This document shows, in pieces, positions 1-5,930 of a DNA stretch of 10,322 bases. Each line of letters opens with the position of its first letter. The stretch's first letter is position 1. Made by a program: the position numbers and the translations under genes. This stretch comes from an uncultured Janibacter sp. (GTDB taxonomy: Bacteria; Actinomycetota; Actinomycetes; Actinomycetales; Dermatophilaceae). The DNA lies in contig CAMICF010000097.1 in the NCBI GenBank assembly GCA_946222495.1, positions 1-10,322 of the forward strand, written 5' to 3'. The notes under the pieces are model-generated. The model worked only from the letters and a program-made list of their open reading frames with translations. It was not told the DNA's origin and searched no databases.

Positions 1-942
1 GACCATGAGCTGGTGACCGGCCTCGACCTTCGCGGCCATGTCGGCGATCCGGAAGAGGATGCCTTGGTGGTCGACGATCTTCTTGCCGAAGGTCTCCCGC
101 TGCTGCGCGTAGTCGATGCCCAGCTCGAAGGCACGCATCATCAGGCCGCACGCACGCGAGGCGACGTTGACGCGGCCGACCTCGACGCCGTCCATCATCT
201 GGTAGAAGCCCTTGCCGGGCTCGCCACCGAGGAGCTGCGCGGTGGAGGTCTTGTGGTCGTCGAAGATCAGCTCGGTCGTGTCGACGCCCTTGTAGCCCAT
301 CTTCTCGATCTTGCCGGGGACGGTGACGCCCTGGGCGGTCTCGCCGAAGCCCTCGGTCTTGTCGATGAGGAAGGTCGACATGTTCTTGTGCGGGGTGTCC
401 GCACCGAGGTCCGTGCGGCAGAGCACGGCGACGAGGTTGGCGGAGCCGCCGTTGGTCAGCCACATCTTCTGGCCGTTGATGGTCCACTCGTCGCCCTCGC
501 CCTGGACCGCCTTGGTCTTGATGCCGGCGACGTCCGAGCCGAGCGCGGGCTCGCTCATCGAGAAGGCGCCGCGGATCTCACCGGTGGCCATCTTCGGCAG
601 GTAGCGCTGACGCTGCTCGTCGGTACCGTGCTTGAGGATCATGTACGCGACGATGAAGTGGGTGTTGATGATCCCGGACACGGGCATCCAGCCGCGGGCG
701 ATCTCCTCGACGCAGAGCGCGTAGGTCAGCAGCGACTCGCCGAGCCCGCCGAACTCCTCGGGGATCATCAGGCCGAAGATCCCCATGTCCTTCATCTGGT
801 CGACGATCTTCTGCGGGTACTCGTCGGCGTGCTCCAGGTCCTGGGCCACCGGGATGATCTGCTCGTCGACGAACTCCTTGACGAGCTTGAGCAGATCCTG
901 CTGCTCCTCGGTCAGTCCATCGGTGGTCTGCAGTCGTGACAT
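1..942 (-). CDS. Acyl-CoA dehydrogenase (C-terminus cut off by window edge)
   Basis: FAD-dependent acyl-CoA dehydrogenase that would oxidise an acyl-CoA to the 2-enoyl-CoA. The first 314 residues are visible; the family is usually about 380-400 aa, so the C-terminal part, where the catalytic Glu normally lies, is outside the window. Seen: the N-terminal helical domain (about 10-120, including IPEEFGGLG at 60-68); the FAD/substrate signature FSMSEPALGSD (127-137); WLTNGG (161-166), which packs on the flavin; the middle beta domain; and QRETFGKKIVDHQ (281-293), typical of the FAD-contacting C-terminal helices. The ATG at 942 gives the natural N-terminus and has GAGG about 10 nt upstream. It lies downstream of an L,D-transpeptidase but is separated by a strong hairpin and probably has its own promoter. 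Near two malyl-CoA-lyase-type genes it could be a methylsuccinyl-CoA dehydrogenase, but substrate is inference; an ordinary short/branched-chain enzyme is equally compatible. Confidence 0.93.
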   Translation of the reverse strand, partial: MSRLQTTDGLTEEQQDLLKLVKEFVDEQIIPVAQDLEHADEYPQKIVDQMKDMGIFGLMIPEEFGGLGESLLTYALCVEEIARGWMPVSGIINTHFIVAYMILKHGTDEQRQRYLPKMATGEIRGAFSMSEPALGSDVAGIKTKAVQGEGDEWTINGQKMWLTNGGSANLVAVLCRTDLGADTPHKNMSTFLIDKTEGFGETAQGVTVPGKIEKMGYKGVDTTELIFDDHKTSTAQLLGGEPGKGFYQMMDGVEVGRVNVASRACGLMMRAFELGIDYAQQRETFGKKIVDHQGILFRIADMAAKVEAGHQLMV

Positions 943-983
943 GCGGGAGAAACCTCGTTGCATCGGGAGCAGGGATCGGAGTC

Positions 984-1013
984 AGTATCCCAGTCGCCGC
1001 GCGCCCGTGCCAC
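984..1013 (-). promoter_or_regulatory. Candidate sigma-70 promoter of the acyl-CoA dehydrogenase
   Basis: Reading the minus strand, GTGGCA (1013-1008, 4/6 to TTGACA) and GATACT (989-984, 4/6 to TATAAT) are separated by 18 nt. The predicted start near 977 gives a leader of about 35 nt containing a GAGG ribosome-binding site. It sits just beyond the L,D-transpeptidase terminator, as expected if the dehydrogenase is transcribed on its own. Motif match only. Confidence 0.4.
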
Positions 1014-1077
1014 GGCGTCCACGGGTGTCCTCGGCCACCCTCGACGGCGGCGGCGCCCGAGGTGCATCCCCGGAGAC

Positions 1078-1113
1078 GGGCGAAGGGGGGAGGCGGGCCT
1101 CCCCCCTTCGCCC
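1078..1113 (-). terminator. 17-bp perfect GC hairpin after the L,D-transpeptidase
   Basis: Positions 1078-1094 and 1097-1113 are exact reverse complements with only GG between them; in RNA the innermost C-G pair would open to make a 4-nt loop. The hairpin starts 14 nt after the L,D-transpeptidase stop codon on the minus strand. No U-run follows, which is common for actinobacterial intrinsic terminators. It separates the transpeptidase from the acyl-CoA dehydrogenase. Confidence 0.85.
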
Positions 1114-1127
1114 CGCCGCGTCCGCGG

Positions 1128-1832
1128 TCAGTAGACCTTGACCGTGCGCCCGATCGGGGCGAGGTTCTTGGACCAGATGTAGTTGATCGCCGGGTCGCTC
1201 AGGCGCGCGCAGCCGTGCGAGGCCGGGTAGCCCGGGATCGAGGGCGAGCCGTGGATGGCGATGCCGCCGTTGAAGTAGCGCGGGCGCCACAGCTTCCCGA
1301 GCGGCGCATTGCGCATGCCGTCGATCGCCCGCGTGAAGCGGAAGGTCCCGCCCGGCGTCGTCGCGTACAGGTACCGGCCCGAGGAGCTCGACCAGTACCG
1401 CTCGCCGCTGCCCGTGCTCGTGTTGAAGACCCACTGGGCCCAGCCATTGCGCGCGACGATCTGCAGCTGGCGCGCCTTGTCGATCTCGAAGGCCGCGGAG
1501 GTCCGCGGCCGTGGCGTCTTCGGGGCGTAGACCGCACGCCACGTGTTCGGGCCGACGATGCCGTCCCGGCCGAGGTAGTGCGCCTTCTGCAGCGCCATTA
1601 CCGCCTGCTGCGTCGTGCTGTCGAAGACCCCGTCGGCCCGCCGCAGCCAGAAGTGGGCGGCGAGCAGCCGGCGCTGGAGGTTCTGCACCCACCAGCCCCG
1701 GTCCCCCTGCCTCAGCCGCGAGGGCCGGGCCGCGTCGGCGTCCTCGCCGGCGGTGACGACGACGCCTCCGGCAACGGCGCTGGCGGCAGCGGCGCGGAAG
1801 AGGTCCCGACGATCGAGCGAGATGGTGTCCAT
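1128..1832 (-). CDS. Tat-exported L,D-transpeptidase (peptidoglycan-binding + YkuD domains)
   Basis: A 234-aa secreted cell-wall enzyme that would form 3-3 cross-links in peptidoglycan or attach proteins to it. Seen: a twin-arginine signal (RRDLF at 8-12, then an Ala/Val-rich segment and DADAA at 31-35); a peptidoglycan-binding-1 domain (about 38-100, GDRGWWVQNLQRRL... DGIVGPNTW); and a YkuD catalytic domain (about 118-234) with IHGS (193-196) and SHGCARL (205-211). Cys208 is the expected nucleophile, with His194 and His206. The ATG at 1832 was chosen over a GTG 36 nt upstream because AGGGGG lies 7 nt before it and the Tat motif then falls at the proper N-terminal distance. It is a single gene bounded by hairpins on both sides. 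Only one Cys occurs, in the active site. Export would rely on the Tat system, whose TatB is also in the window. Confidence 0.93.
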   Translation of the reverse strand: MDTISLDRRDLFRAAAASAVAGGVVVTAGEDADAARPSRLRQGDRGWWVQNLQRRLLAAHFWLRRADGVFDSTTQQAVMALQKAHYLGRDGIVGPNTWRAVYAPKTPRPRTSAAFEIDKARQLQIVARNGWAQWVFNTSTGSGERYWSSSSGRYLYATTPGGTFRFTRAIDGMRNAPLGKLWRPRYFNGGIAIHGSPSIPGYPASHGCARLSDPAINYIWSKNLAPIGRTVKVY

Positions 1833-1849
1833 GATGTGTCCCCCTGGTT

Positions 1850-1865
1850 GGTGTCCCCTGACACC
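1850..1865 (-). promoter_or_regulatory. Small leader hairpin just upstream of the L,D-transpeptidase RBS
   Basis: GGTGTC (1850-1855) and GACACC (1860-1865) are inverted repeats around a 4-nt loop. On the minus-strand mRNA the loop reads AGGG, mimicking the ribosome-binding site AGGGGG that follows a few nt downstream; GGGGACAC occurs in both places. It could be an operator or a translational control element, or chance. A TAGTTT hexamer at 1916-1911 (minus) could be the -10 box for this gene. Confidence 0.3.
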
Positions 1866-1918
1866 CACGCAGACGCGCGGGCGGCGCCCGGGGTTGCCGG
1901 GTGCTCGCCGAAACTAGT

Positions 1919-1968
1919 CCGGGCCGGGGCGGCACACATGAGTATTTGTGTGTGCCGCCCCGGCCCGG
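1919..1968 (-). terminator. 20-bp perfect hairpin after the CoA-ester lyase operon
   Basis: Positions 1919-1938 and 1949-1968 are perfect reverse complements around a 10-nt AT-richer loop. The element lies about 28 nt past the stop codon of the intact CoA-ester lyase on the minus strand and is followed by ACTAGTTT, a weak U-rich tail. It ends the two-lyase transcription unit before the L,D-transpeptidase. Confidence 0.88.
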
Positions 1969-1996
1969 TCCCAGGGGTGGTCGATCCGGCCGCGGG

Positions 1997-2863
1997 TCAG
2001 GACCTCGCGACGATCGCCTCGTGCGTCGAGAGCACGCGACGGGCGATGTCGACGTGCAGGTTCTCGATCATCTTGCCGTTGTGGGTGACGACACCGGTCC
2101 CGGCGCCGTCCTCCCAGGCCCGGAGGATGCCCTTGGCCTCCTCGACCGCCGCCTCGCTCGGGGCGAAGGTCGTGTTGCAGATCTCCACCTGGCCGGGGTG
2201 GATGAGGGTCTTGCCGTCGAAGCCCATGTCGCGACCCTGCTCGCACTCGACCGTGAACCCGTCGAGGTCCTTGACCGCGTTGTACACGCCGTCGAGGACG
2301 GCGATCCCGGCCTCGCGCGCGGCCAGGAGGGCCCAGGACAGCGACGTGAGAAGGGGGGCGCGCCCCGGCACGTGGTCGGCCTGGAGCTCCTTGACGAGGT
2401 CGTTGGTGCCCATGACGAAGGCGACGAGCCGGTCGGAGGCCTGCGCGATCTCGCGGATGTTGAAGATCGCGGCGGGCGTCTCGATCATCGCCCAGAGCTT
2501 CGTGTGCTCGGGCGCCCCGGCGGCCTCCATCGCCGCGACGAGCTGACGCACCTCGTCGGCGGTGTTGACCTTCGGGACGACGATGCCGGCGGGCCCTGCC
2601 TTCGACGCGGCGGCGATGTCCTCGTCGTGCCACTGGGTGCCGATGCCGTTGACACGGATCGTCAGCTCGCGGTCGCCGTACTCACCGGACTGCACTGCGG
2701 CGCAGGCCTGCTCGCGCGCACCGGGCTTGTCGTCCGGGCCGACCGCGTCCTCGAGGTCGAGGATGAGCGCGTCGACGGGCAGCGTCTTGGCCTTCTCCAG
2801 CGCGCGGGCGTTGGAGCTCGGCATGTAGAGGACCGAGCGGCGGGGGGTGTACGTCTCGCTCAT
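1997..2863 (-). CDS. CitE-like CoA-ester lyase (HpcH/HpaI aldolase superfamily)
   Basis: A 288-aa TIM-barrel Mg2+-dependent enzyme of the CitE-like group, which cleaves or forms C-C bonds in malyl-CoA, beta-methylmalyl-CoA or citramalyl-CoA, or in some members hydrolyses malyl-CoA. Seen: LYMPSSNARALEKA (12-25, CoA-binding side); LDLEDAVGPDDK (35-46); Arg70 in IRVNG; metal-ligand candidates Glu128 (MIETP) and Asp155 (GTNDL); and LIHPGQV (220-226) near the C-terminus. The length is normal for the family. The ATG at 2863 lies 5 nt after the stop of the upstream lyase fragment and has GAGGG 9 nt before it, so the genes are co-transcribed and probably translationally coupled. As the intact paralogue of the broken neighbour it might supply some of its activity. 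Substrate cannot be fixed from sequence; a malyl-CoA thioesterase (Mcl2-like) role is possible. Confidence 0.92.
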   Translation of the reverse strand: MSETYTPRRSVLYMPSSNARALEKAKTLPVDALILDLEDAVGPDDKPGAREQACAAVQSGEYGDRELTIRVNGIGTQWHDEDIAAASKAGPAGIVVPKVNTADEVRQLVAAMEAAGAPEHTKLWAMIETPAAIFNIREIAQASDRLVAFVMGTNDLVKELQADHVPGRAPLLTSLSWALLAAREAGIAVLDGVYNAVKDLDGFTVECEQGRDMGFDGKTLIHPGQVEICNTTFAPSEAAVEEAKGILRAWEDGAGTGVVTHNGKMIENLHVDIARRVLSTHEAIVARS

Positions 2864-2868
2864 CGGGA

Positions 2869-3729
2869 TCAGCCCTCGTTCCCGGCGTCGGCGTACATCT
2901 TCGCGAGCTCGGGGTCGTTCGCGGAGAGGCGCTCGGCGAGCTCGAGGATGACCATGCACTGCTTGTAGCTCGCGTCGTCCTCCATCTTGCCGTCGATCAT
3001 CACGGCGCCGGAGCCGTCACCCATGGCCTCCTTGACGCGGCGGGCGTGCGCCACGTCCTCGGCGGAGGGGCTGAAGACCTTCTTGGCGATGTCGATCTGC
3101 ACGGGGTGGAGGCTCCAGGCACCGACGCAGCCGAGGAGGAAGGCGTTGCGGAACTGGTCCTCGCAGGCGACGGTGTCCTTGATGTCGCCGAAGGGCCCGT
3201 AGAAGGGGAAGATCCCGTGCATCGCGCAGGCGTCGACCATGCGGGCGATCGTGTAGTGCCACAGGTCCTGCTGGTACTGGGTCCGCTGCCCCTGGTAGTC
3301 GGGGGCCCCGTCCTCGCCCTTCGTCGGGTCCTGGCGCACGAGGTAGCCCGGGTGGCCGCCGCCGACGCGGGTCGTCTTCATCCGACGGTCGGCCGCGAGG
3401 TCGGCCGGGCCGAGCGAGATGCCCTGCATGCGCGGGCTCGCGCCGGCGATCTCCTCGACGTTGGCCATGCCGCGGGCGGTCTCGAGAATCGCGTGGACCA
3501 TGATCGGGCGCTCGACGTTCCCCTTCGCCTCGAGCTGGGCGAGGATCCGGTCGACGTAGTGGATGTCCTCCGGGCCCTGGACCTTGGGGACCATGATGAC
3601 GTCGAGCTCGTTGCCGATCTCGGTGACGAGAGTGGTGAGGTCGTCGAGGATCCACGGGCTGTCGAGCGAGTTGACCCGCGTCCACAGCTGGGTGTGCTCA
3701 CCGAAGTCGGTGGCCTTGGCGATCTTCAC
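2869..3729 (-). CDS. C-terminal part of split malyl-CoA/beta-methylmalyl-CoA lyase-type protein
   Basis: 286 aa from a GTG start; this is most of a CitE/Mcl-type TIM barrel without its first strand. Seen: the substrate-binding Arg18 in TRVNS, MVPKV (46-50), metal ligands Glu83 (ILETARG) and Asp110 (LGPADLA), [19 protein letters not shown] (89-107), a longer insert around 112-150 ([14 protein letters not shown]), and SLHPVQI (206-212). The pattern is like Mcl1 lyases of the ethylmalonyl-CoA pathway, which cleave beta-methylmalyl-CoA to glyoxylate plus propionyl-CoA and malyl-CoA to glyoxylate plus acetyl-CoA. The conserved LEDAV strand is missing here but present at the end of the upstream ORF in another frame. 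The GTG overlaps the upstream stop (GTGA) and has AAGGAGG 7 nt before it, so this piece could be made by coupled translation. Either a frameshifted gene or a two-piece enzyme. Confidence 0.88.
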   Translation of the reverse strand: MKIAKATDFGEHTQLWTRVNSLDSPWILDDLTTLVTEIGNELDVIMVPKVQGPEDIHYVDRILAQLEAKGNVERPIMVHAILETARGMANVEEIAGASPRMQGISLGPADLAADRRMKTTRVGGGHPGYLVRQDPTKGEDGAPDYQGQRTQYQQDLWHYTIARMVDACAMHGIFPFYGPFGDIKDTVACEDQFRNAFLLGCVGAWSLHPVQIDIAKKVFSPSAEDVAHARRVKEAMGDGSGAVMIDGKMEDDASYKQCMVILELAERLSANDPELAKMYADAGNEG

Positions 3730-3941
3730 GAGGCGGCCTCCTTCTTGTCCGCCTTGACGGCGTCCTCGAGGTTGCCGAGGAGGACGTCCGAGACACCGAC
3801 CATGTCGGGGACCTTGGCGGCCATCTTCTCGTTGCTCGGGTCGAAGAAGTGGATCATCCGGCTGGGTCGCGCCGGCACCTCACGGACGGGGGTGGGGGCA
3901 CCCACCGCGAGGGGGGCGAAGAAGTCCTTGGCGCTGCGCAT
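3726..3941 (-). CDS. N-terminal part of the split malyl-CoA lyase-type protein (71 aa)
   Basis: 71 residues: [15 protein letters not shown] (2-16), then [20 protein letters not shown] (29-48) and [20 protein letters not shown] (52-71). The segment 27-66 matches the first barrel strand and the (D/N)LEDAV...DK signature of CitE-type lyases; the intact paralogue in this operon has LDLEDAVGPDDK followed by about 20 residues before its RVNG motif. Here the reading frame stops right after KKEAAS, and the missing continuation is found in the -1 frame as [21 protein letters not shown]. The natural protein would thus be about 360 aa. Start ATG 3941 is preferred because coding-like sequence extends to it and AGAGGA lies about 13 nt upstream; the internal ATG at 3857 is the alternative. 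Alone, this fragment cannot form an active site. Confidence 0.8.
   Translation of the reverse strand: MRSAKDFFAPLAVGAPTPVREVPARPSRMIHFFDPSNEKMAAKVPDMVGVSDVLLGNLEDAVKADKKEAAS
3737..3743 (-). promoter_or_regulatory. Near-perfect Shine-Dalgarno at the lyase break
   Basis: AAGGAGG on the minus strand, 7 nt before the GTG at 3729. It is inside the last codons (Lys-Lys-Glu-Ala) of the N-terminal ORF and so overlaps coding sequence. It is the best ribosome-binding site in this operon and would favour re-initiation after the GTGA stop/start overlap. Confidence 0.6.
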
Positions 3942-3990
3942 GTGGTGGCTCGAGTCCTCTCGGGAGACGGCATGGGGGGCTTTCTCCCGC

Positions 3991-3999
3991 AACCTAGCA
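3991..3999 (-). promoter_or_regulatory. Extended -10 promoter of the lyase operon
   Basis: The minus strand reads TGC followed by TAGGTT (3999-3991), an extended -10 element of TGN-TANNNT form. The predicted start near 3984 gives a leader of about 43 nt to the ATG at 3941. No convincing -35 hexamer lies 17-18 nt upstream, which fits dependence on the TGN extension or an activator. Confidence 0.45.
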
Positions 4000-4013
4000 A
4001 GCGAGCGGGAGCG

Positions 4014-4027
4014 TCGGTTATGACCGA
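4014..4027 (+). promoter_or_regulatory. 14-bp imperfect palindrome in the divergent promoter region
   Basis: TCGGT (4014-4018) and ACCGA (4023-4027) flank TATG. The site lies where the -35 of the minus-strand lyase promoter should be and about 35 bp before the plus-strand -10 box, so a bound regulator could touch both promoters. The rest of the 132-bp intergenic region (3942-4073) holds only the two promoters. Short arms mean it may be coincidental. Confidence 0.25.
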
Positions 4028-4061
4028 GTTCACCACCGCACCCCCTTCGCGACCGGGCGCC

Positions 4062-4067
4062 TAGGCT
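4062..4067 (+). promoter_or_regulatory. -10 box giving a leaderless transcript for the 171-aa gene
   Basis: TAGGCT ends 7 nt before the A of the ATG at 4074, placing the expected transcription start on that A. There is no purine-rich ribosome-binding site upstream (GGCGCC lies between), consistent with leaderless translation, which is common in actinobacteria. No clear -35 was found. Confidence 0.55.
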
Positions 4068-4073
4068 GGCGCC

Positions 4074-4589
4074 ATGACCGAGGTCAATCTCTCCGCGCTG
4101 ACGACGGAGGCACTCACGAAGTCCGCCGTGCTGTGGTTGCGCGCGGGCGGGCGCGACCGGGCGACGTGGTTCGCCACCGGCGAGGGCGAGCTCGAGGGGC
4201 AGGTCCTCCTCGTCTCCGGCGGGCCCGAGCCCGACGTCGGCGAGCTGCCCGAGCAGGTGGAGATCATCCTGCGCAGCAAGGGCGGCGGCGGTCGCCTGCT
4301 CACCCTGCGCGCCCGCCCCCGCAGCCTCGCTCCGGGCACCGAGACGTGGGAGTCCGCGGCCCGCGCCCTCGTCGGCGAGCGCCTCAACGCACCCGCGGGC
4401 CTCGTCGACACCTGGCGCGAGACCTCCGTGCTGTGGACGCTCGCCCCCTTCGGCGCACCGGTCCAGTCCCCCGGCCACCCCGGGCCGGACGCCACGGCGC
4501 GGGTCGCCGCTCCCGTCATCACCGGCGAAGGGGGCACCCGCCCGCGTCGTCCGTGGCACCTCGGGGGCCGGTCCCGGCGCAGGAGCTGA
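4074..4589 (+). CDS. Conserved-looking hypothetical protein, 171 aa
   Basis: I do not recognise the family with certainty. The protein looks genuine: codon bias matches its neighbours, it has its own -10 box, and residues 10-125 have alternating beta-like strands (VLWLRAG, ATWFATG, VLLVSGG, VEIILRSK, LLTLRARPRSLAPG) followed by a helix (TWESAARALVGERL) and TSVLWTLAP. The order of small strands and the solvent-like SGGPEP turn recall the split-barrel fold of pyridoxamine-phosphate-oxidase/F420-type flavoproteins, but I see no diagnostic motif. No signal peptide or TM segment, so probably cytosolic. The last 45 residues are Pro/Gly/Arg-rich and probably disordered (ends SRRRS). It is divergent from the lyase operon and 63 nt before the MgtE-like gene. 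Confidence 0.75.
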   Translation: MTEVNLSALTTEALTKSAVLWLRAGGRDRATWFATGEGELEGQVLLVSGGPEPDVGELPEQVEIILRSKGGGGRLLTLRARPRSLAPGTETWESAARALVGERLNAPAGLVDTWRETSVLWTLAPFGAPVQSPGHPGPDATARVAAPVITGEGGTRPRRPWHLGGRSRRRS

Positions 4590-4639
4590 CCGGGCGCCCC
4601 CTTCCCGCGGAGGATCCGGGCCGATCCGCCGGTCGCGGT

Positions 4640-4645
4640 TAAGGT
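4640..4645 (+). promoter_or_regulatory. -10 box giving a leaderless transcript for the MgtE-like gene
   Basis: TAAGGT ends 8 nt before the GTG start at 4653. TGGGGAC lies between; its GGGGA is too close to the GTG for a normal Shine-Dalgarno. The expected transcription start falls at 4652-4653. No good -35 hexamer. Confidence 0.55.
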
Positions 4646-4652
4646 TGGGGAC

Positions 4653-5930
4653 GTGAGTGCTCCCTCCCGATTCTTCGTCGCGCGCCTGGCGAGCCTCAAC
4701 GTCTTCGACCCCCTCGGGGACCAGGTCGGCCGGGTGCGCGATGTCGTCGTCACCTTCTCCGCCACGCGGCGCCGCCCGCGGGTCATCGGTCTCGTCGTCG
4801 AGGTGCCCGGCCGGCGCCGCGTCTTCGTGCCCATGACGCGGGTGACCTCCGTCGAGGGCGGTCAGGTCATCACGACCGGGCTGGTCAACATGCGCCGCTT
4901 CGAGAAGCGCGCCACCGAGACCCTCGTGCTCGCGGAGCTCCTCGAGCGGCCGGTCACCGTCCGCACCGACGACGGGGAGGTCGGCGCGACCGTCGAGGAC
5001 ATCGGCGTCGAGCAGGCCGCGAACCGCAGCTGGTCGGTGACCAAGGTCTTCGTCCGGGGCGGCCGCAAGACGCGCCGTGGCCTGCTCGTCCGGCGCCGCG
5101 GGGAGACCTTCACCGTGCCCGTCGAGGACGTCACCGGCCTGTCCGAGCGGGCCAGTGCCGCGGAGCAGTCCGCCGTGAAGCTCCTCGAGTCCGTCGAGGA
5201 CCTCAAGGTGGCCGACCTCGCCGAGGTCGTCGCCGACCTCGCGCCGGAGCGCCGCGACGCGGTCGTGGCGGCGATCGACAACGACCGCCTCGCCGACATC
5301 CTCCAGGAGCTCGGTGACGTCGACCGCGCCGAGATCCTCGGCACCCTGACGCAGAGCCGCGCCGCGGACGTCCTCGAGGCGATGGACCCCGACGACGCCG
5401 CCGACCTGCTCGCCGCCCTCCCGCCGGAGCGCGCCGAGACCCTGCTCCAGCTGATGAAGCCCGACGACGCCGAGCCCCTGCGTCGCCTCCTCAGCTATGA
5501 CGAGAACACCGCCGGTGGACTCATGACGACCGAGCCGGTCATCCTCGCGCCCGAGGACACCGTCGCCGAGGCCCTCGCCGTCGTGCGCCGCGAGGAGATC
5601 ACCGCCGGGCTCGCGACCACCGTCTTCGTCTGCCGTCCGCCGCTGGAGACCCCGACGGGCAAGTACCTCGGGATGATCCACATCCAGCGGCTGCTGCGCG
5701 AGCCCCCGCACGAGAGCATCGGGCGCTACCTCGACAAGGCGATCGACCCCCTTCGTCCGGAGGAGCCGCTCGGCCAGGTGACCCGGACGCTCGCGACCTA
5801 CAACCTCATCGCCGCCCCCGTGATCGACGAGCAGGAGCACCTGCTCGGAGCGGTCACCGTCGACGACGTGCTCGACCACATCCTCCCGGAGGACTGGCGA
5901 GAGGACCGCCACGAGGTGACCGATGGCTGA
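4653..5930 (+). CDS. Soluble MgtE-N/CBS-domain protein with PRC-barrel-like N-terminus
   Basis: 425 aa, GTG start. Residues 1-165 form two PRC-barrel-like repeats (FDPLGDQVGRVRDVVV at 18-33; a second starting near VTVRTDDGEVGATVEDIGV, 101-119). Residues about 180-285 are an MgtE N-terminal superhelical domain (LAEVVADLAPERRDAVVAAI, ADVLEAMDPDDAADLLAALP, AETLLQLMKPDDAEPLRRLL). Residues about 286-412 are a CBS pair starting with the typical NTAGGLMTTEPVIL (285-298). In MgtE magnesium channels the N and CBS domains sense cytosolic Mg2+ and gate the channel. Here the protein ends straight after the CBS pair with no TM helices, so it is not a transporter; it may sense Mg2+ or nucleotides for a partner. 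The stop overlaps the start of the DUF1003 gene, implying coupled expression. A similar gene lies near mrp in mycobacteria. Confidence 0.9.
   Translation: MSAPSRFFVARLASLNVFDPLGDQVGRVRDVVVTFSATRRRPRVIGLVVEVPGRRRVFVPMTRVTSVEGGQVITTGLVNMRRFEKRATETLVLAELLERPVTVRTDDGEVGATVEDIGVEQAANRSWSVTKVFVRGGRKTRRGLLVRRRGETFTVPVEDVTGLSERASAAEQSAVKLLESVEDLKVADLAEVVADLAPERRDAVVAAIDNDRLADILQELGDVDRAEILGTLTQSRAADVLEAMDPDDAADLLAALPPERAETLLQLMKPDDAEPLRRLLSYDENTAGGLMTTEPVILAPEDTVAEALAVVRREEITAGLATTVFVCRPPLETPTGKYLGMIHIQRLLREPPHESIGRYLDKAIDPLRPEEPLGQVTRTLATYNLIAAPVIDEQEHLLGAVTVDDVLDHILPEDWREDRHEVTDG

Noticed and set aside
13..939. Plus-strand ORF of 308 codons opposite the acyl-CoA dehydrogenase
   Set aside because: The opposite strand encodes clear acyl-CoA dehydrogenase motifs; this translation is Leu/Val/Asp/Gly-biased low-complexity, typical antisense shadow in GC-rich DNA.
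936..2546. Plus-strand ORF of 536 codons
   Set aside because: It spans two unrelated minus-strand genes and both hairpin terminators and has no recognisable motif.
1901..2968. Plus-strand ORF of 355 codons opposite the CoA-ester lyase
   Set aside because: Antisense shadow; starts inside the terminator hairpin.
3726..3745. Programmed -1 ribosomal frameshift joining the two lyase ORFs
   Set aside because: A -1 slip at GCC-GCC would give the expected LVKIAKA continuation and a Shine-Dalgarno lies just upstream, but there is no X-XXY-YYZ slippery heptamer and I saw no downstream hairpin to support it. A deletion or coupled re-initiation is simpler.
3046..4023. Plus-strand ORF of 325 codons opposite the lyase
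   Set aside because: Antisense shadow with no motifs; the opposite strand has conserved catalytic residues.
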